Positions 42,414 through 51,930 of a DNA stretch of 64,000 bases are shown in pieces. The translations under genes and the position numbers were made by a program. The stretch is from Micavibrio sp. UBA6147. Its GTDB lineage: Bacteria > Pseudomonadota > Alphaproteobacteria > Micavibrionales > UBA1664. The stretch lies in the NCBI GenBank assembly GCA_002423185.1, contig DIUX01000004.1, positions 62,001 to 126,000 of the forward strand, read 5' to 3'. The notes under the pieces were generated by a model, which saw only the letters and a program-made list of their open reading frames with translations, was not told the origin of the DNA and did no database searches. How positions within the stretch are numbered: the stretch's first letter is position 1; every line of letters starts with the position of its first letter.

Positions 42414-43034
42414 TTAAAAAATATCAAACCACACATGCGCAATCGTATAACCGATCGCCAACAAATTGCCGTAGAAAAACACGAGGTAAGACAGCTTCAG
42501 CGCCCTGAATTTGGGGCGCAGGATGCGGCGGCTGATGTCGTGAATGTCTTTGACTACTTCTTCGGTCAGGCGGGCTTTGTCGTTGTAAATGGGTTTAAAG
42601 CTGGTCAAATATTCTTGTTCCGTCATGCCGCCAATATCGCCGAAATGCAGGTGGTTGATCGTGCCGTCCGGTTTGCGGCCAGAGCGGCGCTTGGGATAGA
42701 TACAGATCGTCGCCCACATGATGCTGAAAATCCCCGTGATGACGGCGATGGTGACGCCGACCCTGTATTCCGGCGTGTTGATGGATGTCATCAGCACCGG
42801 AATGATAAAGGAATTCAGGATAATGACCATCTGCGCCTTTTGGTCAACGACATTGATATAGTTGAATAATTTCTGTGTCGTGACCGACAGGATTTGGCCG
42901 CGCAGCAAGCCTTCCCACTGTGCGACATGGTCAAAATTATCTTTGGTCGGTTCGACGATATCGCCATAGGATACGTTTGAACTGTTGAACCAGTCTTGTC
43001 TGCTTTGAAGATAGGTTTTGATGAGGCCGATCAC
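42414..43034 (-). CDS. Pycsar-effector-like (DUF5706) membrane protein
   Basis: 206 residues with two membrane helices in the first half (VIILNSFIIPVLM; AVITGIFSIMWATI), a soluble helical part and a C-terminal hydrophobic segment. NYINVVDQKAQ before helix 1, HFGDIGGMTEQEYL after helix 2, and KDIHDISRRILRPKFRALKLSY match the layout of the Pycsar effector (PycTM, DUF5706) domain family. In Pycsar defence such proteins disrupt the membrane on binding cCMP or cUMP. No cyclase gene is in the window, so this may be an orphan or a housekeeping relative. It is flanked by the 901-residue unknown gene upstream on the same strand. Confidence 0.6.
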   Translation of the reverse strand: MIGLIKTYLQSRQDWFNSSNVSYGDIVEPTKDNFDHVAQWEGLLRGQILSVTTQKLFNYINVVDQKAQMVIILNSFIIPVLMTSINTPEYRVGVTIAVITGIFSIMWATICIYPKRRSGRKPDGTINHLHFGDIGGMTEQEYLTSFKPIYNDKARLTEEVVKDIHDISRRILRPKFRALKLSYLVFFYGNLLAIGYTIAHVWFDIF

Positions 43035-43220
43035 GCTGTTATCCTGCTGCTGTCCTATGGTGGATTATGGATGATTATTGCTGTGGCGGGTTGTGTGTGT
43101 CAAATAAAAATATTGCGGCGCACCAAAATAGCGGGGGCGGAATCGTCCCTTAAAACGCCGACGAGCCGCACAATATGGCGGCTCGTGGAATGTTCAATCG
43201 GATAATCGTTGTGGCACCAT

Positions 43221-45926
43221 CTAGGCCGGTGTTGGTTTTGGCGCGGCTTGCATGGCGCTGGCCTGTACGGCGCTCTTTTTACGGGCGGCTCTTTGCGTTG
43301 CGAATTTCTGGTCGTAACGATCAGTTCTGTCCGCAAGGTTTTCGCGGCCAAAGTTACGCAGGCTTGTGATCGCTTCTTGTACGTCTTTGGGGCTAAGATT
43401 GGTAATATCTTTGCGGTATGTGCCTCTGCTGCCGCCGGTGAATGTCCATACAAGGCCTGTGCTGTCCGCGGTCACGTCAACCTTCAATGTGTGGGTGCGC
43501 GACACCAGTATTCCGTTCGCCAAGGTTTGCATATGCGGTATGGCACCGAGTGTTTCGAAAAGCCGTTTGTAATCCTTGTCTTCAAAGGGCAATGTCCATG
43601 ACGATGTGCCGTGGCTGACGCCGGCGAATTCAATATCGACATTGCCGTCTTTGGTTTTGCCTGAGTCTAAGGTGGTCACTTTGACAATATGTTCGGGCAT
43701 CAACACATAAGCGGGGTATTTTTCCGCAGAGTTGACGACAAAGCTGTCTTTACCCGCCTTGGCAATGTCACCGATGACGGTTGTGAGGCGCGGTTCGGTA
43801 AGCTCGTATTGCATCTGGGCGAAGTCGTTTTCGCGTCCGTACAGGCCGAAAACAAGATGTGGCTTGATTTCGGTGTTGGTGACGTTGCCTTCATCGTCAT
43901 AATCTTCGATTTCGAGATGGGTGACATAGGCGTGGTATAGCTGGCCTGTGTTCAGGGCGAAGCGCTCGTCAATTTTGGCGAAGCTCTTATACGCCGCGCA
44001 TTGCTTGATGAAGGACAGCGCGTCTTTTTCGCTGACATTCAGGTCAAACCATTCGCCGAAGCCGTTTTCGCCGGTGGCTGTGTTGATGCACAGGCCTTTG
44101 CGGGGTGTGATTTCAACCTCTTCGTCGTTTTCTGCTTCCGTTTCCGCTTCATTGTCCGCTTCAATCTCCGCGAGTGCCTCAAGTGTTTCGAGCGGGATGT
44201 CGCCATATTCAATGGTTTGGACTTGGTCAAGATTGACGGTCCAGCCATCGGGGCAGGTAACGAATTGGGCGCGTTTTGTCAAATTGGCCAAAAACGCTTT
44301 GGCGTCATCGGCATTGACTTCATAGCGGTGCCATTCATGGCCTTGTTGCGTGCCGGACACGCTCCAGCATAATGCGCCATGGGCGTAATCATAGCGAATG
44401 AACTGAATGTCTTGCGTCCGCAGAAGCGGAAGCCCCTTATGCTTTTCAAGGAATCCGAGTGCTTCGACCTCGGCGACAAAATTTTCAAAATCCGTGTCGG
44501 CGCTGGCTTCGAATTCGGTGATGCCGTTTTGGTCGACGACGGCGCGCAGGACTTTGCCTTGCTCGACTGTTTGGGCGAAGACAAGCTCGGCATAGTCTTC
44601 ACGCGCTAATAAGTCTTCCTTCGTACGCCCGGGGCCGCTATGTGAGTGCGGGTTGTAATATCCGTGTTCGACTTCGTTCAGGAAGCTGGCGTTAAATCCG
44701 CTTCCGTCATTGCCGGACTCAACAAATTCCGGTCGCGCCGACAAAATGCGGATCAAGGCGTCGGCTTTGCCTTTGCCCTTGATGGGCTGGGCGTGGTTTG
44801 CAAGGCCGTATTGTCCGCCCATGCTGCGCCAATTGATGGTTTTTTGCGCATCGTCATAATGGGCGTCGATGATATGGCGGGCGTTGACGAAGCTTTGCTC
44901 GCCCATCGGGATGAAATCACCGGAATAGGATTGCATGAAATCGGTATAGGCCAAGGCGATGTCGCCTGATTTGGTGGCTTTGACCGCGTCTTCGACAAAG
45001 GCGAGCACGTCAAGTTCGCTCTTTGCTTTGCCGGTGACCTTGGTGATGATCTCCAGCCCGTCTTGCGCGGTCGGGGCATTGGCGGCGGCGGCGACCAGCT
45101 TGTCATACACGCCGATCTGGCGGATCAAGATACGCGCTTCTTTAAAGTCATGCATTTGTGACAAATTCACATCCAAAATGCGCGTTACGGCGTCATCAAT
45201 ATGGCCGTTGGAAATGTCGAGCATCGAGTCAATATCGCCTTTGTTCAGGGCGTCTTCGATCTGCATATAAAAATCATACAGGCGGTGAATTTTGTCGAGG
45301 CCGTTTTGTTTTTCTTTCAACAATTCGTCCAAAACGGTTTCGCGGCGTTGTTCCGCATCCATGATGGTGGATTCGGCGATTGCCGCTAATTTGGTTTTGA
45401 ATGCGACCTTCGCATCGAGCGAGCTTTTCTTCATGCGGGTGAGGAAGCCGGCCTCGGGTCTGTTTTCCGTGACAAACTCATCCAAATGGCGGTTGTAATT
45501 CAGGCCTTCCGTCATGTCGGGCGATGACCCTTCGGTCAAAATATCACTGAACAACACCTCTTTCCGCGTTGGGCGGCTGTGCATTTTTGCGTATTTTAAA
45601 ACGAGGTCGGTGAGGTTTTTCGGGTTGCTGTACCATTCTTGAACGGCTGCAATCTCGCCACAAACGCGCTGAATTTCCGCGATGGCGGGCGCCATTTTTT
45701 GTTTGGTGCCGGCGACGATTTGTTCGATTTCATTATCGATAAAGGCGTGGGTGAGTTTGCCCTTGCCCTCATTCTGGCCCCCATTTTTCCCGTCTTGCGG
45801 ATTATTCTGATCGGGGGAGTCGCCCTCAGGCTGCTGCGCCTCTTGCTGGTCTTGCTCGGGAGCATGATTGTCCGGAGATTTCTTTTCACCCTGAGATTTT
45901 TCCCAGAATTTCCATTTGAGAGCCAT
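43221..45926 (-). CDS. Large repeat protein of unknown function, 901 aa
   Basis: No signal peptide or membrane helix. Residues 10-57 are a Gln/Asn/Gly/Pro-rich linker, and 60-400 are helical. From about 445 onward a unit of 60-90 residues seems to repeat five or six times: a strand or two, a helix with the look of DAKAFLANL / DALSFIKQC / KRLFETLGA, then a strand-loop such as GWTVNLDQVQTIEY, RFALNTGQLYHAYV or VLMPEHIVKVTTL. An acidic stretch (about 588-606) interrupts it. The family is not recognised. A cytoplasmic scaffold or large regulatory protein is likely. It is followed by the Pycsar-like gene on the same strand about 190 bases later. Confidence 0.6.
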   Translation of the reverse strand: MALKWKFWEKSQGEKKSPDNHAPEQDQQEAQQPEGDSPDQNNPQDGKNGGQNEGKGKLTHAFIDNEIEQIVAGTKQKMAPAIAEIQRVCGEIAAVQEWYSNPKNLTDLVLKYAKMHSRPTRKEVLFSDILTEGSSPDMTEGLNYNRHLDEFVTENRPEAGFLTRMKKSSLDAKVAFKTKLAAIAESTIMDAEQRRETVLDELLKEKQNGLDKIHRLYDFYMQIEDALNKGDIDSMLDISNGHIDDAVTRILDVNLSQMHDFKEARILIRQIGVYDKLVAAAANAPTAQDGLEIITKVTGKAKSELDVLAFVEDAVKATKSGDIALAYTDFMQSYSGDFIPMGEQSFVNARHIIDAHYDDAQKTINWRSMGGQYGLANHAQPIKGKGKADALIRILSARPEFVESGNDGSGFNASFLNEVEHGYYNPHSHSGPGRTKEDLLAREDYAELVFAQTVEQGKVLRAVVDQNGITEFEASADTDFENFVAEVEALGFLEKHKGLPLLRTQDIQFIRYDYAHGALCWSVSGTQQGHEWHRYEVNADDAKAFLANLTKRAQFVTCPDGWTVNLDQVQTIEYGDIPLETLEALAEIEADNEAETEAENDEEVEITPRKGLCINTATGENGFGEWFDLNVSEKDALSFIKQCAAYKSFAKIDERFALNTGQLYHAYVTHLEIEDYDDEGNVTNTEIKPHLVFGLYGRENDFAQMQYELTEPRLTTVIGDIAKAGKDSFVVNSAEKYPAYVLMPEHIVKVTTLDSGKTKDGNVDIEFAGVSHGTSSWTLPFEDKDYKRLFETLGAIPHMQTLANGILVSRTHTLKVDVTADSTGLVWTFTGGSRGTYRKDITNLSPKDVQEAITSLRNFGRENLADRTDRYDQKFATQRAARKKSAVQASAMQAAPKPTPA

Positions 45927-46258
45927 GTAAGCCTGCCTGATTTTTCATTCTTATATTATGGAATAAATACTTGCCATAATCTGTACGACATTGTCAAAAA
46001 AAAAGTCAAGGTATATATGCGCGGATTGAGAAAATGGCGGGATGCGCGGCGGGCACATGGCTGGCAAAAGGCAAAAAAAAATGAGGCGGTTTTGAGGCCG
46101 CCCCATGTATTGAGGTAGGAAGTCGCGGATAAAACCGTGTCAAAATGCTCTTTTCGTCTTTTTGGAACGCCTTCGTAAAAGGCGGAGCATTTCAAAATTC
46201 TTGCTCGTTATCTGGGCTAAGGGTTATCTGGCCTCAAAGCCTTGTCTGGCCTAAAGTC
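45927..46258. other. Intergenic region without a credible gene
   Basis: 332 bases between dps and the 901-residue gene, both on the minus strand. It holds a minus-strand hairpin (GGCGG, loop of eight, CCGCC) followed by a run of nine T (46073-46081 on the plus strand), a likely dps terminator. Short frames here have no supporting ribosome-binding site or family features. Confidence 0.4.
46073..46102 (-). terminator. Probable terminator downstream of dps
   Basis: Minus-strand GGCGG-cctcaaaa-CCGCC followed by TCATTTTTTTTT. Short stem, but a long T-run. It lies about 160 bases after the dps stop. Confidence 0.5.
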
Positions 46259-46702
46259 TTATCGGGGCAGGGAGCTTTCCAGCATCCATTTATTCTTTCT
46301 GTGAACCGCCATGCGCTGAATCATGAAGTCCATCACGACCTGATCTTTGCTTTTTTCGGCGATGTCAAAGGTGGCTTGCAATGTTTCGGTAATTTTTTCT
46401 TGGTCGCTTGCAAGGTCTTCGACCATGGCGGCGGAGCATAATGTTTCATCGCCGTCTTTGATGATGGTGATTTTCTTGAAGCGTTCGAACCCTGCGGAAA
46501 CTTTTTCGCCCAATGCGCGAATATGTTCGGCGGTGTCGTCAATCGCGGTGGCAAGGTCGGTATATTGGTCTTGGAACATTGCATGAAGCTGGCTGAAATT
46601 GCCGCCTTCGACATTCCAGTGATAGGATTGCGTCTTGAGGTAAAGGCTGTATGTGTCCGCCAATACGTATCTGAGTTTTTCTGCGACCGGTTTGTTGCTC
46701 AT
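46259..46702 (-). CDS. dps: Dps-family DNA-binding ferritin
   Basis: 147 residues. The inter-subunit ferroxidase site is intact: His28 in SYHWNVEG, His40 (QLHAMF), Asp55 and Glu59 (AEHIRALG). Dps assembles as a 12-mer cage in the cytoplasm that oxidises and stores iron with H2O2 and protects DNA in stationary phase or oxidative stress. The N-terminus (MSNKPVAEKL) is short with few basic residues, so DNA binding may be weak. No OxyR or Fur box was recognised upstream. Confidence 0.94.
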   Translation of the reverse strand: MSNKPVAEKLRYVLADTYSLYLKTQSYHWNVEGGNFSQLHAMFQDQYTDLATAIDDTAEHIRALGEKVSAGFERFKKITIIKDGDETLCSAAMVEDLASDQEKITETLQATFDIAEKSKDQVVMDFMIQRMAVHRKNKWMLESSLPR

Positions 46703-46959
46703 GCTGGTATGTCCTCTTTTGTGGTGTTTTTAATGGGATGCTCGTTCATCGTCATCGCTTGTGAGGCTATTATGGCGATAAACGGCGGGGGTCATAGTTA
46801 AAAATAGTTAATTCGTGCCTCACCGCATCATCCGTCTTTCCAACGCGCAAGGCAATGATGATGATCCACCGACTCATCGATTTTTCACGATTTTTTTTGA
46901 AATAGGCTTTGACCTTGAACGTCATGCTGTGCTTTAACATCCTTATTCAAAACAGGGTA

Positions 46960-47619
46960 ATGATGAAGACGCTTCTTGCCGTAACATTTATGGTGGCGCC
47001 GATGGTGGCCTTGACCGTGATGGGTCAAGGGCAAGGCGATGCGCCGTCTTGCGCGGAGCGTTCGGCGGCGGTTTCGTCGGCCTATGCGGCGATGGTCGAG
47101 GATGTAGACGCCATCCGCCCCGCGATTATGCGGGCGAGGGAGCAGCGCCTTGTCGGCCTCACACAGGCGCGCCGTTATGACGACCATGCCATTCCCGTTG
47201 CTTTGGAGCGCCGCTTGATTGCCATGACACAGGTGTATAACAGCCAAAAAGACCATGCCTTTTCAGGGGCTCTTGCGCCTGCCTTGCGTATAGCGACATT
47301 ATGCGATGGCAGTGGTGCTAGTGGCGGTGGTGCTCGTGACGGGGGCAGCGCGGCCTTGTCATGCCGTGACAGTGCCGCTTTCACAGAGGACACCCAGCAA
47401 GCCTGCAACCATGCGCAGGGCATTGTGGATGCGCTTCAGGCGCGCCGCGCCGAGTTATTGGCATGGCCAGCCGCGTTTCAGGCCGCCATGCCCCGTCATG
47501 CCCCGCAAACGCCGATAGATAATCCGGTTTCCGTTGTCTTCCAAGGCGACCATAGGGGGCCATCCACAGGCGCCGCCCATGTCAGTGCCGCGCATCTTGA
47601 CGCCGATCAAGACAGCTAA
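46960..47619 (+). CDS. Small exported protein, unknown function
   Basis: 219 residues from the ATG at 46960 (a second ATG follows directly). The signal peptide (MMKTLLAVTFMVAPMVALTVMG) is likely cleaved near GQGQGDA. The mature chain has a helical Ala/Arg-rich part (SSAYAAMVEDVDAIRP; QRLVGLTQARRY), four Cys and a Gly/Ser/Ala-rich stretch (SGASGGGARDGGSAA), suggesting a periplasmic coiled-coil protein with disulfides. I do not recognise the family. It is monocistronic between dps (divergent) and the cytochrome c genes. Confidence 0.5.
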   Translation: MMKTLLAVTFMVAPMVALTVMGQGQGDAPSCAERSAAVSSAYAAMVEDVDAIRPAIMRAREQRLVGLTQARRYDDHAIPVALERRLIAMTQVYNSQKDHAFSGALAPALRIATLCDGSGASGGGARDGGSAALSCRDSAAFTEDTQQACNHAQGIVDALQARRAELLAWPAAFQAAMPRHAPQTPIDNPVSVVFQGDHRGPSTGAAHVSAAHLDADQDS

Positions 47620-47804
47620 ACTCCCCTAAATCCCTCGTTTGTTGCAGCCTTTCTTTGCTTGAGCGTGAGGCGCGACAATTCGCGTTGTTCATCCGGTCTT
47701 GGAAAAATCTGTAATCCTTGTATAACTGCATCGTGTTATGCCATTGGCAAAGCGTATAGGCCAGTGTATGACGCGTGTATGACAGGTAAAATGAAGTGTG
47801 TACT

Positions 47805-49055
47805 ATGACCGCAGGGGCGCAAAACCCTCAAAAAACATCGCATTGCGCGTTGCTTTGCGCGCGCATGAAGACCGCGAGCCGGTTTATGGCGCGGGCGGAT
47901 GTTTTTTCATGGGCATTGCTGTGGTTGATGCTGTTGTTGGTTGTCGGCACCTTGGCGCAAAAATATATCGGCCTGTATCAGGCGCACAGGCTCTATTTCG
48001 ATGCATGGTTCATCTGGCTTGGCGGGTTTATTCCCTTGCCGGGGACGCGTTTTGTGTTGCTGTACATGTTTCTTGCCTTGCTGGCGAAGCTGGGGCTTCA
48101 GGCATGGACGCGCCATAATGCCGGTTCGCTGGTCGTGCATATCGGGGCGATGCTTTTGTTGCTTGGCGGGTTTATTACGGGTGTGTCCTCAACCGAGGGG
48201 AGCATGTTGCTGGACGAGGGCGGGCGTTCCGCCGCGATGGCCGATTATTACAAGGTCGAACTGGCTATTCTCGACGAAACCACGGCGGATGCGCCGTTAA
48301 CCGTGGCGGTTTTCAATGAAGATATGCTCACCGAAAACGCTGTTCTGCGCCATGATGCCATGCCCTTTGACGTGACGATCGAGGGGTTTTACCGCCATGT
48401 TGCGCCAACCCGCCGCGCCGCCATCATAGATGATGCGAATGGTGTTGCCGTTCACGGTATGCGCAAGGCCATCCAGCTAAAATCCATGCCCCGCATGGTC
48501 GAAGAAGAGGCGAATCTTTCGGGGCTGGATTTTACCCTCATGGCGCATAAATCTGCGGATACAGACAACAGCCCCGCTCCTATTGATGGCGCTTACAGCC
48601 TCATCGAATCCGCCCCCGTCATTCAATCAATCGAGCAAAACGGGCGGGTCTATCGCCTCTATCTGCGCCATGCCCAATCTGTCTTGCCGTTTTCGGTGAC
48701 GTTGAAAGACTTCCGCAAGCAAAGCCATCCAGGGACAATGCAGGCGCGCAGCTATGAATCCGATGTGATGGTGCAAGACGGCGATTTAACGTGGGACAGC
48801 ACCATCAGTATGAACAGCCCTTTGCGCTATAAAGGCTACACATTATACCAAGCCTCCTTCTTGCAACGGCAGGACGGGAACGAGGCGAGCGTGTTTGCCG
48901 TGGTGCGTAATCACGGGCGTTTATTTCCCTATATTTCGACCATCATCATGTGTGCTGGGTTGCTGCTTCACTTAATACTGCGTTTACCGCGCCTCACCGC
49001 GCCGCATTCGGGGCGTAAAGAGGCCGCTGCCGCAACGAAGGAGGAGGACGCTTGA
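47805..49055 (+). CDS. resB: ResB/Ccs1-type cytochrome c biogenesis protein
   Basis: 416 residues. Three membrane helices lie in the first 140 residues (WALLWLMLLLVVGTLAQ; VLLYMFLALLAKLGLQ; HIGAMLLLLGGFITG), then a large periplasmic domain and a last helix near the C-terminus (TIIMCAGLLLHLILRLP). KESP-type residues and the order H-I-G-A-M-L after helix 2 match ResB. It acts with CcsA in System II haem delivery and attachment to apocytochrome c. The start is 47805 or an in-frame alternative at 47865. Its stop overlaps the ccsA start by one base (TGATG), so translation is coupled. Confidence 0.85.
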   Translation: MTAGAQNPQKTSHCALLCARMKTASRFMARADVFSWALLWLMLLLVVGTLAQKYIGLYQAHRLYFDAWFIWLGGFIPLPGTRFVLLYMFLALLAKLGLQAWTRHNAGSLVVHIGAMLLLLGGFITGVSSTEGSMLLDEGGRSAAMADYYKVELAILDETTADAPLTVAVFNEDMLTENAVLRHDAMPFDVTIEGFYRHVAPTRRAAIIDDANGVAVHGMRKAIQLKSMPRMVEEEANLSGLDFTLMAHKSADTDNSPAPIDGAYSLIESAPVIQSIEQNGRVYRLYLRHAQSVLPFSVTLKDFRKQSHPGTMQARSYESDVMVQDGDLTWDSTISMNSPLRYKGYTLYQASFLQRQDGNEASVFAVVRNHGRLFPYISTIIMCAGLLLHLILRLPRLTAPHSGRKEAAAATKEEDA

Positions 49056-51124
49056 TGAAAAAATCCCGTCATCCGCTTGCTCTGTGGCTTTTTGCGCTGT
49101 GTTTTGCCATACCATTTCTATGGCTTGTCACGGCGCCTTCTGCGTTTGCCATTGGCTTGAAGCAGCCTTCGCAGTGGTCATTTTCATTGCTGGATAAAGG
49201 CATTTTTGCCCCCGATACAAAGTGGTTTGCGCAATGGCCGATCTTGCATGAGGGACGGGTCAAACCGATGGACAGTTTCGCCCGCGCCATGCTCCTGAGC
49301 TTTTCAGGGCGTGAGCGTTTTGCCGTTGATACGGAGACTTCCATCACGGCGACCGAGTGGATGGCGAACATGTCGTTCCGGCCTTGGGTGGCGGATCGTT
49401 TCGAGGTTTTTTACATTCCCAATCCCGAGGTCGTCACTGCCTTGGGCATCTCCGCCGCGTATAAAAAGCGATGGGCGTTTCATGAATTGATCGACCCGAT
49501 TCAACGCTCAATGCCCATGATTTTGACTTTGGTTGATCGTGACCAAAATGGACAAAATTTGTCGGCGGCTCAAAAGGGCATTTTGGATTTATACTATAAA
49601 ACCCTGATATATCTTGAAATTACGCATTCCCTTTCACTCTTCACGCCTGATTTTGTTGTGTCCAATCCGGACAATGCGGCGGCAATCGGGGTAAAGGCGG
49701 GCAAGGCTTTTTCCTATCGCACCATGCTGGCGCATCGGCAGGCCTATCTTGATAAAGTTCGCCCTGTCATAGAGCGCGGCGACATCACGCTTGCCGATTT
49801 ACCGGAGGCCGAGATCGAATTGCTCATGCTGGGCGATTTGCTCCGGCGCAAGGATAAGGAAAAAGAAACCGCTCTTTTGCGGATCATCCCCCTGCAATCC
49901 TCTGCGCCGGAGGATAAAGGCGCATGGATTGCTCCGTGGCGGGTACAGGAAGAAGGTGCGGGAACGCCTGAAAACGTGACGTTGTTTGATGAACTCGAGA
50001 AAATGGTTCTGTGGGCGCAGCGCGGCAACGAAGGTCAACTAGGGAATTGGGTAAACGATAGTGAAGACTATCTTTTCTCTGTTTATCTATTGCAGAATAA
50101 TATGGTCACATCTGAAGCGGCGCGGTATCGCGATGACACGGCCTTATCAAGGCTGATAAAGCTCGAGATTTTCTACAATAAGGCGGATTTATATCATTGG
50201 TCGCTGGCGGGCTATCTCTTGGCGTTTTTATTGGGGCTTTGGGGTTTGGTGGGGCGTTTTGCCTCGATGCGGCGTCACGCCTATGCGTTTTTGTTTGCGG
50301 GGGCTGCGCTTCACATATGCGGGATTGTTTTGCGGATGGTGATTATGGGGCGGCCGCCCGTGGCGACATTGTATGAGTCCATCTTGTTTGTCGGTTTGGT
50401 CAGTGTCCTGTTCGCCTTGTGTCTGGAAGCGCGGCTCAAAAATGGGCACAGCCTTGTGCTGGGCGCTTTTCTTGGGTCGGCGTTACATTTTCTCGGGTTT
50501 AAATTTGCCATGGATGGTGACACGATGGGGATGCTTGTCGCCGTTCTCAACAGTAATTTTTGGCTGTCCACCCATGTTGTGACCATCACCATCGGCTATG
50601 GCACCAGTCTTGTGTGCGGGGCGGTGGCGCATCTGGCGGGGTTTACGATGGCGTTTGGCAGGGCGTTTGGCGGGGCGCGTGACGGCATGGAGGGGGCGGC
50701 GCGTGATGATGACCGTCTGGAGAATCTTCAGCGTGTTTTGACCGCTTCAGTCTTGATTGCGCTGTTTTTTACGATGTTCGGCACGATTTTGGGCGGCATT
50801 TGGGCGGATCAATCATGGGGGCGTTTTTGGGGCTGGGATCCAAAGGAAAACGGCGCCTTGCTCATTGTCTTGTGGCTTGTGTTTCTAATTCATGGGCGTT
50901 TGAGCGGCTTTCTGGATCGGCGCGCCTATATTTTATGCGGCATGGTGACGTGTCCGATTGTGATTGTGGCGTGGTTCGGTGTGAATTTGCTCAGTGTCGG
51001 TCTGCACACCTATGGGTTTAACAACAGTCTTGCTGGCCTTTTGGGCGGGTATATGGCGTTGCAGGCTCTTGTGATGGCTGTTTTGGCGGCGCTCATATAT
51101 GGGCGTAAGGGGCGGCTGTCATGA
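49055..51124 (+). CDS. ccsA: CcsA-type cytochrome c synthase with periplasmic extension
   Basis: 689 residues. A signal-like helix and a large extracytoplasmic domain (to about residue 385, with ILHEGRVKPMDSFARAML as in CcsA of Bacteroidetes and epsilon/deltaproteobacteria) precede a CcsA membrane domain of about eight helices. The WWD-type haem motif reads WGRFWGWDPKENGALL, with conserved His in LIHGRL and THVVTI. CcsA and ResB together form the System II haem lyase. Alphaproteobacteria normally use System I (CcmABCDEFGH). It is coupled to resB upstream and followed 37 bases later by a ResA-like thioredoxin. Confidence 0.9.
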   Translation: MKKSRHPLALWLFALCFAIPFLWLVTAPSAFAIGLKQPSQWSFSLLDKGIFAPDTKWFAQWPILHEGRVKPMDSFARAMLLSFSGRERFAVDTETSITATEWMANMSFRPWVADRFEVFYIPNPEVVTALGISAAYKKRWAFHELIDPIQRSMPMILTLVDRDQNGQNLSAAQKGILDLYYKTLIYLEITHSLSLFTPDFVVSNPDNAAAIGVKAGKAFSYRTMLAHRQAYLDKVRPVIERGDITLADLPEAEIELLMLGDLLRRKDKEKETALLRIIPLQSSAPEDKGAWIAPWRVQEEGAGTPENVTLFDELEKMVLWAQRGNEGQLGNWVNDSEDYLFSVYLLQNNMVTSEAARYRDDTALSRLIKLEIFYNKADLYHWSLAGYLLAFLLGLWGLVGRFASMRRHAYAFLFAGAALHICGIVLRMVIMGRPPVATLYESILFVGLVSVLFALCLEARLKNGHSLVLGAFLGSALHFLGFKFAMDGDTMGMLVAVLNSNFWLSTHVVTITIGYGTSLVCGAVAHLAGFTMAFGRAFGGARDGMEGAARDDDRLENLQRVLTASVLIALFFTMFGTILGGIWADQSWGRFWGWDPKENGALLIVLWLVFLIHGRLSGFLDRRAYILCGMVTCPIVIVAWFGVNLLSVGLHTYGFNNSLAGLLGGYMALQALVMAVLAALIYGRKGRLS

Positions 51125-51161
51125 TGGCGCTTGTTATGATGCTGGGCGGATGGGTGCGCCT

Positions 51162-51833
51162 ATGAAGATAAAAATCATCGCTATTTTTTGTGCTGTTTTG
51201 CTCGGTTTGGGGGCTGTGGCGTGGGATATGCTCATGGTGCCACCGACCATGCAGCCATCCTCGCGCCCAAAGGGCGATGGCGTTATTGCGGCTCCTAGCG
51301 CCTCCGACACCTTCGCCACCTCTTCTACCTCTGCCGCCGCCGCCTCTGAACACGATGCTACCCAAGCTGTCACCCAAGTTGCGCCATCCTCCCTTGCTGT
51401 GCCGGATTTCCAAATGGCGGGGCTTGATGGAGCGGTTTCTTCCTTTAAGGATTTGGATCGTCCGGTGGTTCTTTTGCATTTTTGGGCGTCATGGTGTGCG
51501 CCGTGTGTGGTGGAGTTTCCCGATTTATTGGCGCTTGCCGCCGCGCATGAAGGGGCGGTTGATCTTGTTTTGGTGTCGCTCGATCGTGACGTTGCCGCCA
51601 TTGAGGCTTTCCGCCAAAAATTGAGAGCAAAAACCCCCGCGCTACCCCTTGATGGCGCGAATATTCATTGGGTGTGGGATGAGGGCAAGGCGATCTCTCT
51701 CGGTGTTTTTAACACGGTGAAAGTGCCGGAAACCCTGTTTCTTGACCGCGACCGCGCCGTCCGTCACAAGGCCGTTGGTGAAACGAATTGGCGCTCAGAG
51801 GGCATCGCTGCGCTGCTTCAATCCATTCAATGA
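51162..51833 (+). CDS. ResA/TlpA-like membrane-anchored thioredoxin
   Basis: 223 residues. An N-terminal signal anchor (IIAIFCAVLLGLGAVAW) is followed by a low-complexity Ser/Ala/Thr linker (to about residue 90) and a thioredoxin fold with WASWCAPCVVEFPDLL (Cys-Ala-Pro-Cys). The C-terminal cis-Pro segment is VPETLFLDRD. ResA/TlpA reduces apocytochrome CxxCH thiols before haem attachment. With resB and ccsA immediately upstream, this completes a System II set apart from CcdA. The start codon could also be the ATG 12 bases upstream. Confidence 0.85.
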   Translation: MKIKIIAIFCAVLLGLGAVAWDMLMVPPTMQPSSRPKGDGVIAAPSASDTFATSSTSAAAASEHDATQAVTQVAPSSLAVPDFQMAGLDGAVSSFKDLDRPVVLLHFWASWCAPCVVEFPDLLALAAAHEGAVDLVLVSLDRDVAAIEAFRQKLRAKTPALPLDGANIHWVWDEGKAISLGVFNTVKVPETLFLDRDRAVRHKAVGETNWRSEGIAALLQSIQ

Positions 51834-51930
51834 TTCCCATTCGATGACGGTGCGAGGCATGTTTGAATTGGCCTTCCCTTTTTAAAACTGTATCATAGTG
51901 TCTATGATTCTGAACGGAAGGAATATTGGC

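Noticed and set aside
45956..46195. 79-codon minus-strand frame upstream of the 901-residue gene
   Set aside because: No start signal and it covers a terminator-like hairpin with a T9 run.
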